Below, in pieces: positions 47,957-58,510 of a stretch of DNA of 64,000 bases. Source of the DNA: Amyelois transitella. Its lineage: Eukaryota; Arthropoda; Insecta; Lepidoptera; Pyralidae. The stretch is taken from NCBI RefSeq assembly GCF_032362555.1, contig NC_083514.1:7115001-7179000 (forward strand), read 5' to 3'. Numbering within the stretch: position 1 is the first letter of the stretch; the number at the start of each line of letters is the position of its first letter. Below the pieces are notes generated by a model. The model was not told the origin of the DNA. It ran no database searches and worked only from the letters and a program-made list of their open reading frames with translations. The position numbers and the translations under genes were made by a program.

Positions 47957-50326
47957 TTATTTCCCGTAATACTTTTCGTATATTTCTTCGAAGAGTGCCA
48001 TTCTTTCGGGATACGGATGATTTTCCATCTTCATGTCTTCGTTTAGCAGAAGGTAGTTCATGTTAGACGCTGTGACCGGTTCCCAGTGCGTGGTTATAAC
48101 ATCATCTAGTGCAGTAATCGGTTTTCTGTAATAAAACAATAATTTCAATAAGATACTGTGGAAGCTAAATACGTACATAAAATTCTACCTCCAACACAGA
48201 CGGGAAAACAATCCAGGGTAGCTTTGGTTTTAAAATCCTACAGTTTTTATCTTTATCTTGTGCCTTGACTGAATAAATGCTTTTCTCATTTTTTTATCAT
48301 TAGAAGCCACTAGGTGATTCATGATGTGATCATGATGAAATATAATAAATCGATAGATAAACTCATTATCATCATCATTATCTATTGCCATAATATTGAT
48401 AATATTATAAAATTAATTATCGATTTTAAACTTACACGTATGTAGATCACCTTTTAGGGAAGACTAGGCCAATACATTCATGTTCTAAACAAGAGAAAAA
48501 TCTTACCCGTGTTTAATAAAATTAGTGTAGAACGACAACAGTCTCTGTGAAGCTATGATGTCTGCTTTAGAGGATTTTATATCCTTAAACTGCTCAGTAC
48601 TCTTAACGATGTATCCCCAATCGTCTCCGTGACAAGTACCTTTGTAGCCTTCCAGGGCTAAGGCTTTCTTTACCATAGCCAAATTGCCATCGTATGCAAA
48701 CTCATAGAAATACACGCGCGGATTATGCTTAGACATCAACTTCGCAGCTTGATAAATTCCCGCAAAAAAGTCAAAATCAGAGAAAAATTCAATAGCAAAT
48801 TCATCAGGCTCCGAAAATCTGTCTAGTGATAAGTAAACTTTTTTGAACCTTTCGTCGTATTTAGCAGCCGTGACGTCATCCATTGGAAAATATGCTTTCA
48901 AAAATTCACCAAAATTCTTATTATTCTCCAACTTTTGTAAATTTTGTGGACCTAATTTTGCAACAATCATACCCTCTCGAGTGCAAAAGGAGGTCAGGTA
49001 TGGTACTTTTGCAAAATCACCTCTTTTGAGTAGTTCGTACTGTGATTCCTCTAAGAACGCCTGCCAACCATTTGGTTTCTCTATGCATGGACAAAACCCA
49101 AAGAAAACACCACCAGGCGTCTCCTCATCTATCACTAGTTTATCAACAGTTTTCAGTAAATCTTCGATTGGCATTTCTCTAAGGAACTTTAACATCTCAA
49201 GATCGTTCGATATTTTTTTCCCTTTTAATGCTGTAATTTTACGACTCATTTTTTTCACGATATTGGTGTGTGCCCATGGTGAAATTGATGAACCGGACTG
49301 CGCAATCGCTTTATGAAAAAGCCCTCGAGACATTGGTGAAAGCACCTGATATTCCACCGAGGCTGCTCCCGCACTTATCCCGTAAATGGTCACATCGTTG
49401 GGGTTACCGCCAAACCTACTTATGTTGTTTTGAACCCACTTGAGTGCAAGACATTGATCTTTTAACCCCATGTTTCCTGGAGCTTCTTTCAGATCCAAAC
49501 TTAAGAATCCTAACACTCCAAGTCTATAGTTCAGGGTTACTACAACGAAGCCTCTTTCTATAAAACTACCATGAAGGTTTATTTCCTCATAATCTGTTCC
49601 ATTGCCATAAATAAACCCTCCTCCATGAATGAATACTAAAACAGGTCTTGGTGACGAGCTTGCAGATGGAAGCTCAGGAGTACATATGTTAAGATATAAA
49701 CAATCCTCATTTCCAGTGACCTTTTTTTCAGTCGCCAACATACCCAACTGCGAACAAATGTTGCACGGTTTGGTGGCATCTCTTATTCCTACCCATGGTT
49801 CTGGTGGTAAAGGATCCTGAAAAGATTCATTGTATTAATAAAACAAGTTTAAGTCTGCGACTAGTCTCGTATAAGAGAGTGTTTATTGCAAATTTGGGTA
49901 AACTACTCCCCAGTAGCTCGCTAGCTTAGGTCTTATTGCACCGGGAAGATGACCCAGGGGGCGATGGGGTTATCACATCCCAACGCCTTTGTAAAACTTT
50001 GATTTCACATAAATTTTTCGTAACTATAAATAAAACTCAATGTTTTTAGAAACTAAAAGGTTGCACCGATTCCAAGCTATTTCATTAGCATCAAGTCAAT
50101 AAACATATTATTTATAGACACTAAGATTGCTTTTTTTAATATTGATACTTAACTTACTAGTATATCTTGTTTATTTACTTACATTATAAGTATAATGTAA
50201 ACAACTTACTGAGAATCTCAATCGACCAATCGGAGGTTTAGCGTAGGGGATACCCCTGAATATAAACTCGTTGTCACCCTGGATTCCCTCTAATTTCCCT
50301 TGATTTATCTCTATGATTGGACCCAT
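47957..50326 (-). CDS. Carboxylesterase E3, three exons, intact
   Basis: The only esterase of the four with an unbroken reading frame. On the minus strand the exons are 50326-50210, 49816-48507 and 48125-47957, with GT-AG junctions (donors GTAAGT and GTAAGA). They total 1,596 bp, or 531 residues, a normal length for an intracellular insect carboxyl/cholinesterase. It starts MGPIIEINQGKLEG with no signal peptide. Key residues are the oxyanion hole HGGGF (H103), the nucleophile in GISAGAASVEY (S187), the acid in CTREG (E320) and the base in CHGDDWGY (H435). Such tandem lepidopteran esterases act on dietary or xenobiotic esters, but the substrate here is unknown. It stands head to head with E4, sharing a 654-bp upstream region. 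Confidence 0.92.
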
Positions 50327-50980
50327 TTTACCAAGATATAGCCGTCACAAGCTACCAACAAAACATTAAAATAAATATACACACTTCGTGCTCATTTATA
50401 AAGGTAGCAGCAGACCATGATTTTTATCATCAAGGTTTACAACAAACATGCTGATAAAAAAACATCTATTCGATTGAGTCATGATGAATCCAATTTTTTT
50501 TTATTTACTCATGGTGATGATTTAATTTTTCCAAAAAATTTTGTTTTTTATAATATTTAAACAAAAGCCAATATTTAACTAAGCAATGATTAGTATATAT
50601 TATGCATAATTGTTAATTAAATAAATTTATTTTCTTTTTGTTTATTTACGAGGAATTTTTGAGGAACCCCGATAAAAGGCATTCTGACCTAAAATAAAAA
50701 TCGTACTTAGTACCATTCACGTATCACTAAAGTCTTCCTTTTCATATTTGAGTAGTAAGACCTCCTCCCTTATTTATCTTTTACGACATTTGTGGGTATT
50801 CGTTAAATAATTCTATGCTAGCCCCTGGATACTTATTAAAATCAACCTGTCGTGATGATATGAAACTTTATCTATGTGATGTTATCGGTGTATCCTATAA
50901 ATGGTTGTTTTGTTTATTTTAGCGTTAGTCATTTGCCAATGTGTGTTGTGATTTGAGTTATAATAATACAAAATACAGCA
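50327..50980. promoter_or_regulatory. Shared upstream region of divergent esterases E3 and E4
   Basis: The 654 bp between the two start codons must hold both promoters. It is very AT-rich, and I see no clear TATA plus initiator pair or binding-site cluster. The arrangement suggests that one gene arose from the other by inverted duplication. Confidence 0.45.
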
Positions 50981-52510
50981 ATGGGACCAATTATCCAGAT
51001 TGATAATGGTAAATTGGAAGGTATTCAATGTGATGATAATACGTTCATGTTCAGAGGTATTCCTTACGCAAAGCCCCCAATTGACCAATTGAGATTTTCT
51101 GTAAGCATTTCGCCTCTTCATGTCTATTGCATTTGCTACTTTAGAAAAAGAAACAACTTCACAATCACATTGTTTTCAGGACCCCTTACCACCATAGTCA
51201 TGGGAAGGAATACGAGATGCTACCAAACCGTGCAACACTTGTATACAAATGGATACTTTCACTGGTTCGAGAAAAATAACTGGGAACGAGGACTGCTTGT
51301 ATTTGAACGTGTATACTCCTGAACTTCCTTCCAAGGTTTCATCTCCACGACCGGTTATGGTATATATACATGGAGGAGGTTTCGCTCAAGGAAATGGAAC
51401 AGATCATGATCAGGTCAATTTACACGGAAATTTCGTAGAAAGGGGCATAGTCGTTGTATCTTTAAATTATAGACTTGGAGTTCTAGGATTCTTGAGTCTG
51501 GACCTTAAAGAAGCATCAGGAAATATGGGATTAAAAGATCAATGTCTTGCACTCAAGTGGGTTAAAAAAAATATAAATAAATTTGGTGGTAACCCCAATG
51601 ACGTAACTATTTATGGAATAAGCGCCGGGGCTGCATCGGTGGAATATCAAATGGTTTCACCAATGTCTAGAGGGCTTTTCCATAAAGCAATTGCTCAATC
51701 TGGTTCATCAATGTCACCGTGGTCTCAAAATAATATAGTGAAAAAAATGAGTCGTAAAATTTCTCATTTGAAGGGCAAAAACTTTTCAGACGATGCTGCG
51801 ATGGTACAATACTTAAAAGGAATGCCTATCGAAGATTTGATTACTACAGCAGAAGAAGTATTTGCTACCGAAGAGAAGCTTGATGGTTTTCTGTTCGGAT
51901 TCTGTCCGTGTATAGAGAAACCAAACGGATGGCAAGCGTTTTTAGAAGAATCAGAATATGAACTGCTCAAGCGAGGCGACTTCGCTAATGTGCCATATAT
52001 GGCCTCCTTCTGCTCGCGTGAGGGTGCCGTTATAGCAGGCGTTGCTCCAAAAACATTGAAAACTATAGTGACTGACAAGAATTTCGGGGATCTTTTGAAA
52101 ACATATTTTCCAATGAACGAACTCACGGCCGCCGAATATAACGCCAAATTTAAATCAGTTTATTTGTCACTAAACGCAAGTTCCGAGCCCGATTCATTTG
52201 CTATAGACTTTTTCTCAGATTTTGACTTTTCTGCTGGAATTTATCTATCAGCTAAATTGATGTCTAAATATAATAAATCTGTATATTTATATGAATTTGC
52301 TTATGAAGGCAATTTGGCTATGACTAAGTTGCTAAAGACCCCTACTTATAAAGGTACTTATCATGGGGACGACTGGGGATACATTGTGAAGTACGCTGAG
52401 CAACTTGCTGGCATTCAGCCGTCGCGGGACGATGAAGTAACTCGTCAAAGGCTACTCGCATTCTTTACCAATTTCATCAAATATGGGTAAGATATCGAAA
52501 ACGTATAAGT

Positions 52511-53516
52511 CTTCTTCTTGCGTCGTAAACCTCATTACTGAGGGTCGTGAACTCCCCGGAGACAAGTCAGTTTAGAGCGCACTACGTCTCTCCACCCTGC
52601 CCGGTCCTTAGCGGTGTGGAGCGCCTCATGTAGGTCCTTATCCAGAGTCGAACGTATTTGGTCAGTCCATCTAAGTGGGCTACGTCCCCTTGATCGTTTC
52701 CCCTCTACCTTGCCGGTGATCATCAGCTGTTCCAAATTGTCACCATCTTTGCGGGCTATGTGGCCAAAAAATTCCAGGATTCTTCGTAAACAGATGGTGG
52801 AAAGCCTAGTTTGGATGTTGAGTTCACGAAGAATAGACCTGTTTGTGCGAAATGCAGTCCATGGAATCTGGAGCATCTTTCTCCAGCACCACATCTCGAA
52901 AGCATTAATGCGGTTACGATCTGCTTGTTTTATAGTCCATGTTTCGGAGCCATAGCTAAAGATGCTAAATACTAAAGTGGTCACTAGCGAGATCTTCGTC
53001 TTCCGAGATATGTTGCGATCCTTCCAGATTCTTTCCAGTTGAGACATTGCATTTTTGGCCATGCCAATGCGTCTCCTGATCTCTTTTTCACATGAGCCTG
53101 TGTTACTAATATTAGCACCCAAGTAGATGAAATTATCCACCGTTTCCAGACCCAGAGCACCAGTCAGATGGAGTGAGTTGGCGCGGTCAACTACCATGAC
53201 TTTGGTTTTAGAGTGGTTGATTTTGAGGCCCAAGTCCATGCTGATCTTTTGCATTTTAGTAAGGAGGCTCATCATCTCGGCCTCGTTAGCTGCCAACAAG
53301 GTTGTGTCATCAGCGTACCGGAGGTTTGTGATTCTGGTGCCGCCGATCGTGACACCACCTTCCCAGTTTTCCAGAGTCCGTCTGATGATATACTCTCCGT
53401 AGATATTAAATAGAACAGGGGATAATATACAACCTTGCCTGACGCCTTTTTCAAACTTAAAAGGCTTGGAAGTAGTTTTTTCGACCTTTACCTCACCCTG
53501 GCTGTTCTGGTAGAGT
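52511..53516 (-). mobile_element. 5'-truncated RTE-type LINE in E4 intron 2
   Basis: On the minus strand the frame reads through GVRQGCILSPVLFNIY, then the reverse transcriptase active site RYADDTTLLAA, and a C-terminal region with SYGSETWTIK, EFFGHIARKDGDN and GKVEGKRSRGRSPLRW. These are hallmarks of insect RTE-like non-LTR elements. The frame is open to its end near 52535, so the copy is young. The element is cut at its 5' end and has an AAG-rich 3' tail. It is flanked by GTATAAGT at 52503-52510 and 53517-53524, a likely 8-bp target duplication. Confidence 0.85.
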
Positions 53517-53849
53517 GTATAAGTAGTTATAGCTTAATTAGTTCGTCATATCCATCCGCTCTTTGACATCGGTACCATCGTGCAGGCAACTGTGCAGTGT
53601 CTGTCAAAAAGAACGTAATGAAAATATCGTTATGGACGTTAGACGTTCAGTTAACGCCAAGTCTGAATTACAATTGAACTGCCTGGAGTAAGGTTAATTT
53701 TGTAAAAGGTCGGCTCATAGTAGGTCTTCTGATGACAATGGTCACAATTTTTGAAGAATTAATTAACTTAAGGTTCCATGCTGGTCTGGTAGCGAAGAAA
53801 AACAAAGTGTGTGCCAGCTGCTTCTCTTCCCGTGCAGATTGTAAAAATT

Positions 53850-54000
53850 AATCAAGGGAAAGAAAAATAAACTTGGGAATCTTCTTTAAGGCGATGGGTT
53901 TATATCAATATTTGAATATTAATTCAATCATTAAGAACGGCACGTGGTGCAGCCTTTTCAAGCCTTTTTACTGTTGGCCCTGGCTATCCTGTAAAGGTTA
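53850..54000 (+). repeat. Degenerate SINE (family A) in E4 intron 2
   Basis: Fragments such as AATAAACTTGGGAATCTTCT, GGCGATGGG and CTTTTCAAGCCTTTTTACTG follow the order of the SINE body. It is strongly diverged and lacks the head. Confidence 0.5.
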
Positions 54001-54230
54001 AAAGACTTGATTAAATCGTGACATAATATAAGAAAATAAAATTCTTTTTTTTTTGTTTTAGAAAACCAACTACGGAGGTGAATGAAGTCATCACCACGCA
54101 CTGGGAGCCGGTTGAGTACTCCAACGTTAAGTACCTGGTGATAGATCAAGACCTAAAGATGAAAAGCGAGCCTCTCAAAGAAAGAATGCGGTTGTTTGAA
54201 GAATTGTACGAGAAATATTTTGGGAAATAA

Positions 54231-55019
54231 TTTAGTGTCTTATTTCTTTTATTTTTTCTAAATTAAGATTTAAAATCAAAGTTGCATGGTGTCCTTTATA
54301 TATTTAACATACTATAGTTGTTTTGAGTTGGTTTAAGTACAGTAAATGATTGTTCTGTGTTTGCAATGATTAGCCCGTAGGCCCTAGAAAACAATAATCA
54401 AAAAAAAACTTTAGAGAAAACTTAAGAATCACACATAGCAAAATCATAGGACCTTGAAAAAAACATTTACCTTCCACTTTCGATACATCAATCTGCCAGA
54501 GGTATTTATTTTTTATACCATCACCAATCCTTTTCTATGGTGGTCAATCCTTTTCTATGCCAGTACTGACATATTATATATAGGCATGAAAAGTTGTGAT
54601 GAAATGAATCAATCAATCAAATAGGCATAGAAAATTGCAATTTATCGCCATCTTTCGGAGATGAGAGATAGAAGTTTACATCATCTGTAGTGCTCTCTAT
54701 CGAATATTATTTACATTAAAAACTAAGTATATATGCTTCGTGAAGTACTTCACTATTCGACAATAGATGGCGCACATGTGTATACATTTTTAATGTATTG
54801 TATAATTTATTTATTAAATATGTGTTTACTTATTTAATAAGTAAATGTGAGAAAAACACTTAAATTAATAAAATTACCTACTTATAATAATTTCTTTATA
54901 AGTATTATTTAAATAAATGAAAATTTTTAAGCAATGGCAACACTGTAAACGCATGGTGGAAATTCGATGAAAATGAATTTCTGATGAAAGAAACGTCAGT
55001 CAAGTCAATCAAACGTGCG
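54231..55019. other. Space between E4 and Hsp10, no gene seen
   Basis: AT-rich DNA. Two short direct copies of CAATCCTTTTCTATG lie near 54525-54560. No coding region is recognised. Confidence 0.4.
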
Positions 55020-55071
55020 TGAAACGAAAGTTCATTCGCCGGTGTCCGAAGAAGTCCGAATATTCTAGATA
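55020..55071 (+). promoter_or_regulatory. Heat-shock-element-like cluster before Hsp10
   Basis: Five-base HSF units of the form nGAAn or nTTCn line up in register. At 55020-55034 they read tGAAa, cGAAa, gTTCa. At 55047-55071 they read cGAAg, a non-matching unit, cGAAt, aTTCt, aGATa. The cluster ends 79 bp before the Hsp10 start codon. Heat-shock factor control of mitochondrial chaperonins is well known; binding here is inferred. Confidence 0.5.
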
Positions 55072-55149
55072 AACCGATAAACTGACTGAAAACCCAGCTT
55101 CAACTGTTTTTTATTGAACATCTATTTTGTGAAGAACTAAGTAATCGAA

Positions 55150-55461
55150 ATGTCTGGAGCTATGAAAAGACTTATTCCCCTTTTGGATCGCGTCTTGATC
55201 AAAAGAGCAGAAGCTGTAACCAAGACTGCTGGTGGCATCGTCATTCCAGAGAAAGCACAGTCGAAGGTATTGCATGGAGAAGTAGTTGCTGTAGGACCAG
55301 GATCCAGAAAAGAAAATGGCGAATTCATCCCAGTTCTAGTCAAAGTTGGAGACAAGGTTCTTCTACCAGAATACGGCGGCACCAAAGTATCGTTGGACAA
55401 CGATGAGAAGGAATACCATCTGTTCAGAGAATCTGACATTTTGGCCAAGATCGACAACTGA
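55150..55461 (+). CDS. Hsp10: Mitochondrial 10 kDa chaperonin (Hsp10/Cpn10)
   Basis: A 103-residue co-chaperonin that caps the Hsp60 ring in the mitochondrial matrix and helps imported proteins fold. It begins MSGAMKRLIPLLDRVLIKR. The mobile loop that contacts Hsp60 is at about 20-36 (EAVTKTAGGIVIPEKAQ). The beta-barrel core follows (GEVVAVGPGSR, VKVGDKVLLPEYGG), ending in ESDILAKID. Length and all core motifs match the family. The coding region is a single exon, and the N-terminus acts as an uncleaved targeting signal in known homologues. It is convergent with the GFOD-like gene downstream. Likely heat-inducible given the upstream motifs. Confidence 0.97.
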   Translation: MSGAMKRLIPLLDRVLIKRAEAVTKTAGGIVIPEKAQSKVLHGEVVAVGPGSRKENGEFIPVLVKVGDKVLLPEYGGTKVSLDNDEKEYHLFRESDILAKIDN

Positions 55462-56949
55462 ACATAACATTACTGAATAGTTTTAACTTGGATGATTCTG
55501 ATTTTAGTTACTAGAAGTTGTAGTGAATGAACATGATGTGATTGTGTAATAATTGGATGCTGGGGCATCGCGTTATCTGTTGCATTTCTTATTATAACAT
55601 TGTTATTTAAAATTTGTGTATTATTTTCCCAGTTACCTATCCTATTGCCACACTAATACTTGGGTTAGATGCACAGCTATACGAAACTTAAGATGTGGTA
55701 ATTTCAGATCATATCGCCAGTAAATCACTTGTATATACCCTTATTGATAAACATGGTGAGAAACATACTAACCTATCACTCACCCACATTGACATAACCT
55801 CTAAAATCATAAGAAACTTTGAAGATAATGAAATAACCGAATGCATACTGCAATTATTTATTTATTGGCTATTAAGTATGTAGTGATTTAAATTATATTT
55901 AAAAATCACAGGTACTTGTATTCATATCCGAACTTAGATTTCTTGTAATGACTGGCAAGTAGGGTTATAGTACTATGCAGTCAGCAATTATATATACTTA
56001 AGTATTCTGCTTGCTCTGAATCTATTATAAAATTCACAATGAGTGTCCGAACTTCCCCCTTGTGTTTGCCTATTTACAAACTTTGAAAAGATATAGGCTA
56101 ATTTATGGACTTTGAAATTTGTTCCATAAGGGGTCTCTAGAAGAGAAAGAGAACAAAACTCAAGCAGTTTGTGAAAAGCTTAACTGGAAGGTACAGAGGC
56201 CTTTAAATTGGCCTGACACTTGGATGATGGTAAGTAGATCGCCATTACAAAATTTTACATCAGAAAGGACCTTTTATAGGCATTTCAATTAGTAGGTAAG
56301 TACTGTGTTAGTAATAAATGTTGTGCTCCAATTATATCACACAACAACTAGTCACATTCTTATCTCTTATCAGGCTTGCCTTGTCATCAGTAAGAACTTG
56401 CATAGAAAGATACTTTGATAGTAGGTAGTTGAAACATTATTATGATGATTGACTTGAACAAAGTAGGTAGTCTTATATTCCCTTAATAACTTTCTGAAAA
56501 TACATCAATGACACCTTTTATTTATGGGATGTATTATAAAAAATATATATTAGGTACAATTATCAATAAAAAAAATTAATTAAAGCCTGTGTTACTTAGG
56601 ATTTATATTGAAGTTGGTATTCCTCTTAACACATTTTGAGGCACACCCTAAACTATTTCTCGGATCATACTTTTGGTTGCACAAAGGACACATCAAGAAT
56701 TTTACACAAAGTATGCTTTTTATAGTCTTCAGAAATACCTAGTTACTAGTTATTTTTTTTTATACATCATGAAAAAAGCTGATTTATAATAAGAAAAATA
56801 AATTAACACAAAAGCAAGGTGCAAAACCAATAAAATAATAATAATTATAATAAACAGAGATTGTGCATTATAAATTATTAAAAACATTGAAAAATTACAA
56901 TACAAAATACTACATTACAAGATACAAATAGTACAATACTGACTTTCAT
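55462..56949. other. Space between convergent Hsp10 and GFOD-like genes
   Basis: AT-rich, probably including the Hsp10 3' UTR. An AATAAA occurs near 56312. The minus-strand polyadenylation signal of the GFOD-like gene is at about 56950-56955. No further gene is seen. Confidence 0.4.
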
Positions 56950-56955
56950 TTTATT
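56950..56955 (-). terminator. Polyadenylation signal of the GFOD-like gene
   Basis: AATAAA on the minus strand, about 80 bp after the stop codon at 57034. Canonical sequence and plausible distance. Confidence 0.5.
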
Positions 56956-57033
56956 ATTCAGTCTAAATCAGGATTACTTAAAAAATTAAGGTACACAACT
57001 CATGGCATTTCTTTAAATGGTTAATTAACTAAA

Positions 57034-58239
57034 CTATTGCAATGATATGGCGGTGCGTCTCACGGCAGCAGATAAAGCTGGGTTTGGGTCAGGTGGCTCC
57101 GTCAACAGGTGTACTGTAGTCCAACAGCCATCTTCATTTGATTGCCGTAGAGCCTCCATAGTAGCCTGGACTCTCTGCCCGTCTTCAAATGTTGCCGCAG
57201 CCCTCACTGGCTCTTTCACCCAATCCATTTGTTCTTTGACTGGCAAAAATGCCTCTTTCAAGGCGCTAATCATTTTACAAAGACCTTTTATATATGGTTT
57301 TGGAACTACACTAGAAGCACAACTTAAATCTTCAACATCAACATAAATCACTTCTTCCTTATCATGAGGCCTCTTTCCTTCATCTTCAGTAATATTTTTT
57401 GTATTAATCTTGTGCAGTTTCCCATGCAAGTCTCCTCCTCGCACCACCAAGTAACCTTTTTTGCTGCAAACATAAATCTCTTGATTGAAACAAGGGCCTG
57501 GTAAATGGTTGTTTACGGTGGTTGTCACCAATAAACCCTTGTCCATTTGTAATTGAAATGTACAAAAATCTGGTGCAGTAATCTTTCTTATACCTGACAC
57601 TTTAGGTGTTTCATCCACAAAAGTCCTCAATACACCATGGACTTTGACAACTTTTTGGCCTGTGAGAAAGGTAACTAAATCAATTACATGACTCCCGACT
57701 AAAGTTAGAGAACCTCCTCCCATTGTGTCATCACATAACCAGTTGTAACTGTCACCTAACAAAGGCCCCATTTGTACTCTCACATCTATCAAAGTCAATT
57801 CCTCTGGATCACCCAGGTATCCTTCTTGAATACTCTTTCTCATGTGACTAAATGCTGGCAAGAATCTAAGTGAATGATTTATTATAGAGATTAGAGTAGG
57901 GTAATACTGTGCTGCCCGAACCATTTTCAGGGCTTCAGCCTGGCAAAGACCAGCCGGCTTATCACAAACGACATGTTTTCCTATGCCCAGAGCCTTCACA
58001 GATATTTGAGCATGCAAATTTGGGGCGCATACTATAAACACAAGATTGACATTTTTCTTTAGAAGAACATCATCTATTTTGTTGGTAAAAAATGGGATCT
58101 CTAGCTCCTTGGCTGCTGTTTCGGCTTCTTGCAGGGTGACTCCCCATATCGCTTCAACTGAGAACCCTTTTTCTCTAAGAAATGGGACCAGGACTTTAGC
58201 TATAGCGCCTGTACCGAAGACGCCAATGCCTGGTAGCAT
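57034..58239 (-). CDS. Glucose-fructose oxidoreductase domain protein (GFOD1/2-like)
   Basis: A 401-residue member of the Gfo/Idh/MocA family with an NAD(P)-binding Rossmann fold at the N-terminus (GVFGTGAIA, residues 6-14). The CDKPAG motif (92-97) corresponds to the EKP motif of the family, and the substrate domain contains MGGGSLTLVGSHVIDL (173-188). The length fits animal GFOD1/GFOD2 (about 385-390) with a short extension. The vertebrate proteins have no firmly known substrate; GFOD2 has been linked to the extracellular matrix. The gene is a single coding exon starting at MLPGIGVFGTG. Two Helitron-ended elements begin 272 bp upstream of the start codon and may border or enter its promoter. 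Confidence 0.93.
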   Translation of the reverse strand: MLPGIGVFGTGAIAKVLVPFLREKGFSVEAIWGVTLQEAETAAKELEIPFFTNKIDDVLLKKNVNLVFIVCAPNLHAQISVKALGIGKHVVCDKPAGLCQAEALKMVRAAQYYPTLISIINHSLRFLPAFSHMRKSIQEGYLGDPEELTLIDVRVQMGPLLGDSYNWLCDDTMGGGSLTLVGSHVIDLVTFLTGQKVVKVHGVLRTFVDETPKVSGIRKITAPDFCTFQLQMDKGLLVTTTVNNHLPGPCFNQEIYVCSKKGYLVVRGGDLHGKLHKINTKNITEDEGKRPHDKEEVIYVDVEDLSCASSVVPKPYIKGLCKMISALKEAFLPVKEQMDWVKEPVRAAATFEDGQRVQATMEALRQSNEDGCWTTVHLLTEPPDPNPALSAAVRRTAISLQ

Positions 58240-58510
58240 ATTATCAACCTTTTACTGCATGAAGAAAGCAACAATTCTATTGAGATTTTATCACCAAATG
58301 ATAATAACGCCGGTTAATTTATATTTACGGATTACAAACAAAACCTCAGCTTTAAAATTATCAAAGATCAAAATAAATTCAATGAAACGATACGAAGATA
58401 AAAAGTGACAGATTAAGTACCTACAAAATTAACAATTCGGATTCGCTGCGCGTGACATTGAAGTTAAATATTTGACATTGACGGTAGCAACATGCATTAT
58501 AGATTTATTA

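Larger units (their letters stand above)
50981..54230 (+). pseudogene. Carboxylesterase E4, three exons, one internal stop
   Basis: Closest to E3, with exons of matching size: 50981-51100, 51180-52486 and 54062-54230, 1,596 bp in total. It starts MGPIIQIDNGKLEG. HGGGF, GISAGAASVEY, CSREG and YHGDDWGY give a complete oxyanion hole and Ser-Glu-His triad. Exon 2 opens GAC CCC TTA CCA CCA TAG, so codon 6 of the exon (51195-51197) is a stop where E3 reads GAA (Glu) and E2 also Glu. A G-to-T change would explain it. Everything after it is open and well conserved, so the loss is recent, polymorphic or an error. Intron 2 was enlarged to about 1.6 kb by an RTE-type LINE fragment and a SINE remnant. 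Confidence 0.85.

Noticed and set aside
48843-49316. 157-codon plus-strand frame within E3
   Set aside because: It is the antisense shadow of conserved esterase coding sequence and has no family of its own.
57034-58239. Bacterial transfer as the origin of the GFOD-like gene, because it is intronless
   Set aside because: The motifs and length match animal GFOD1/2, which explains the gene without transfer.
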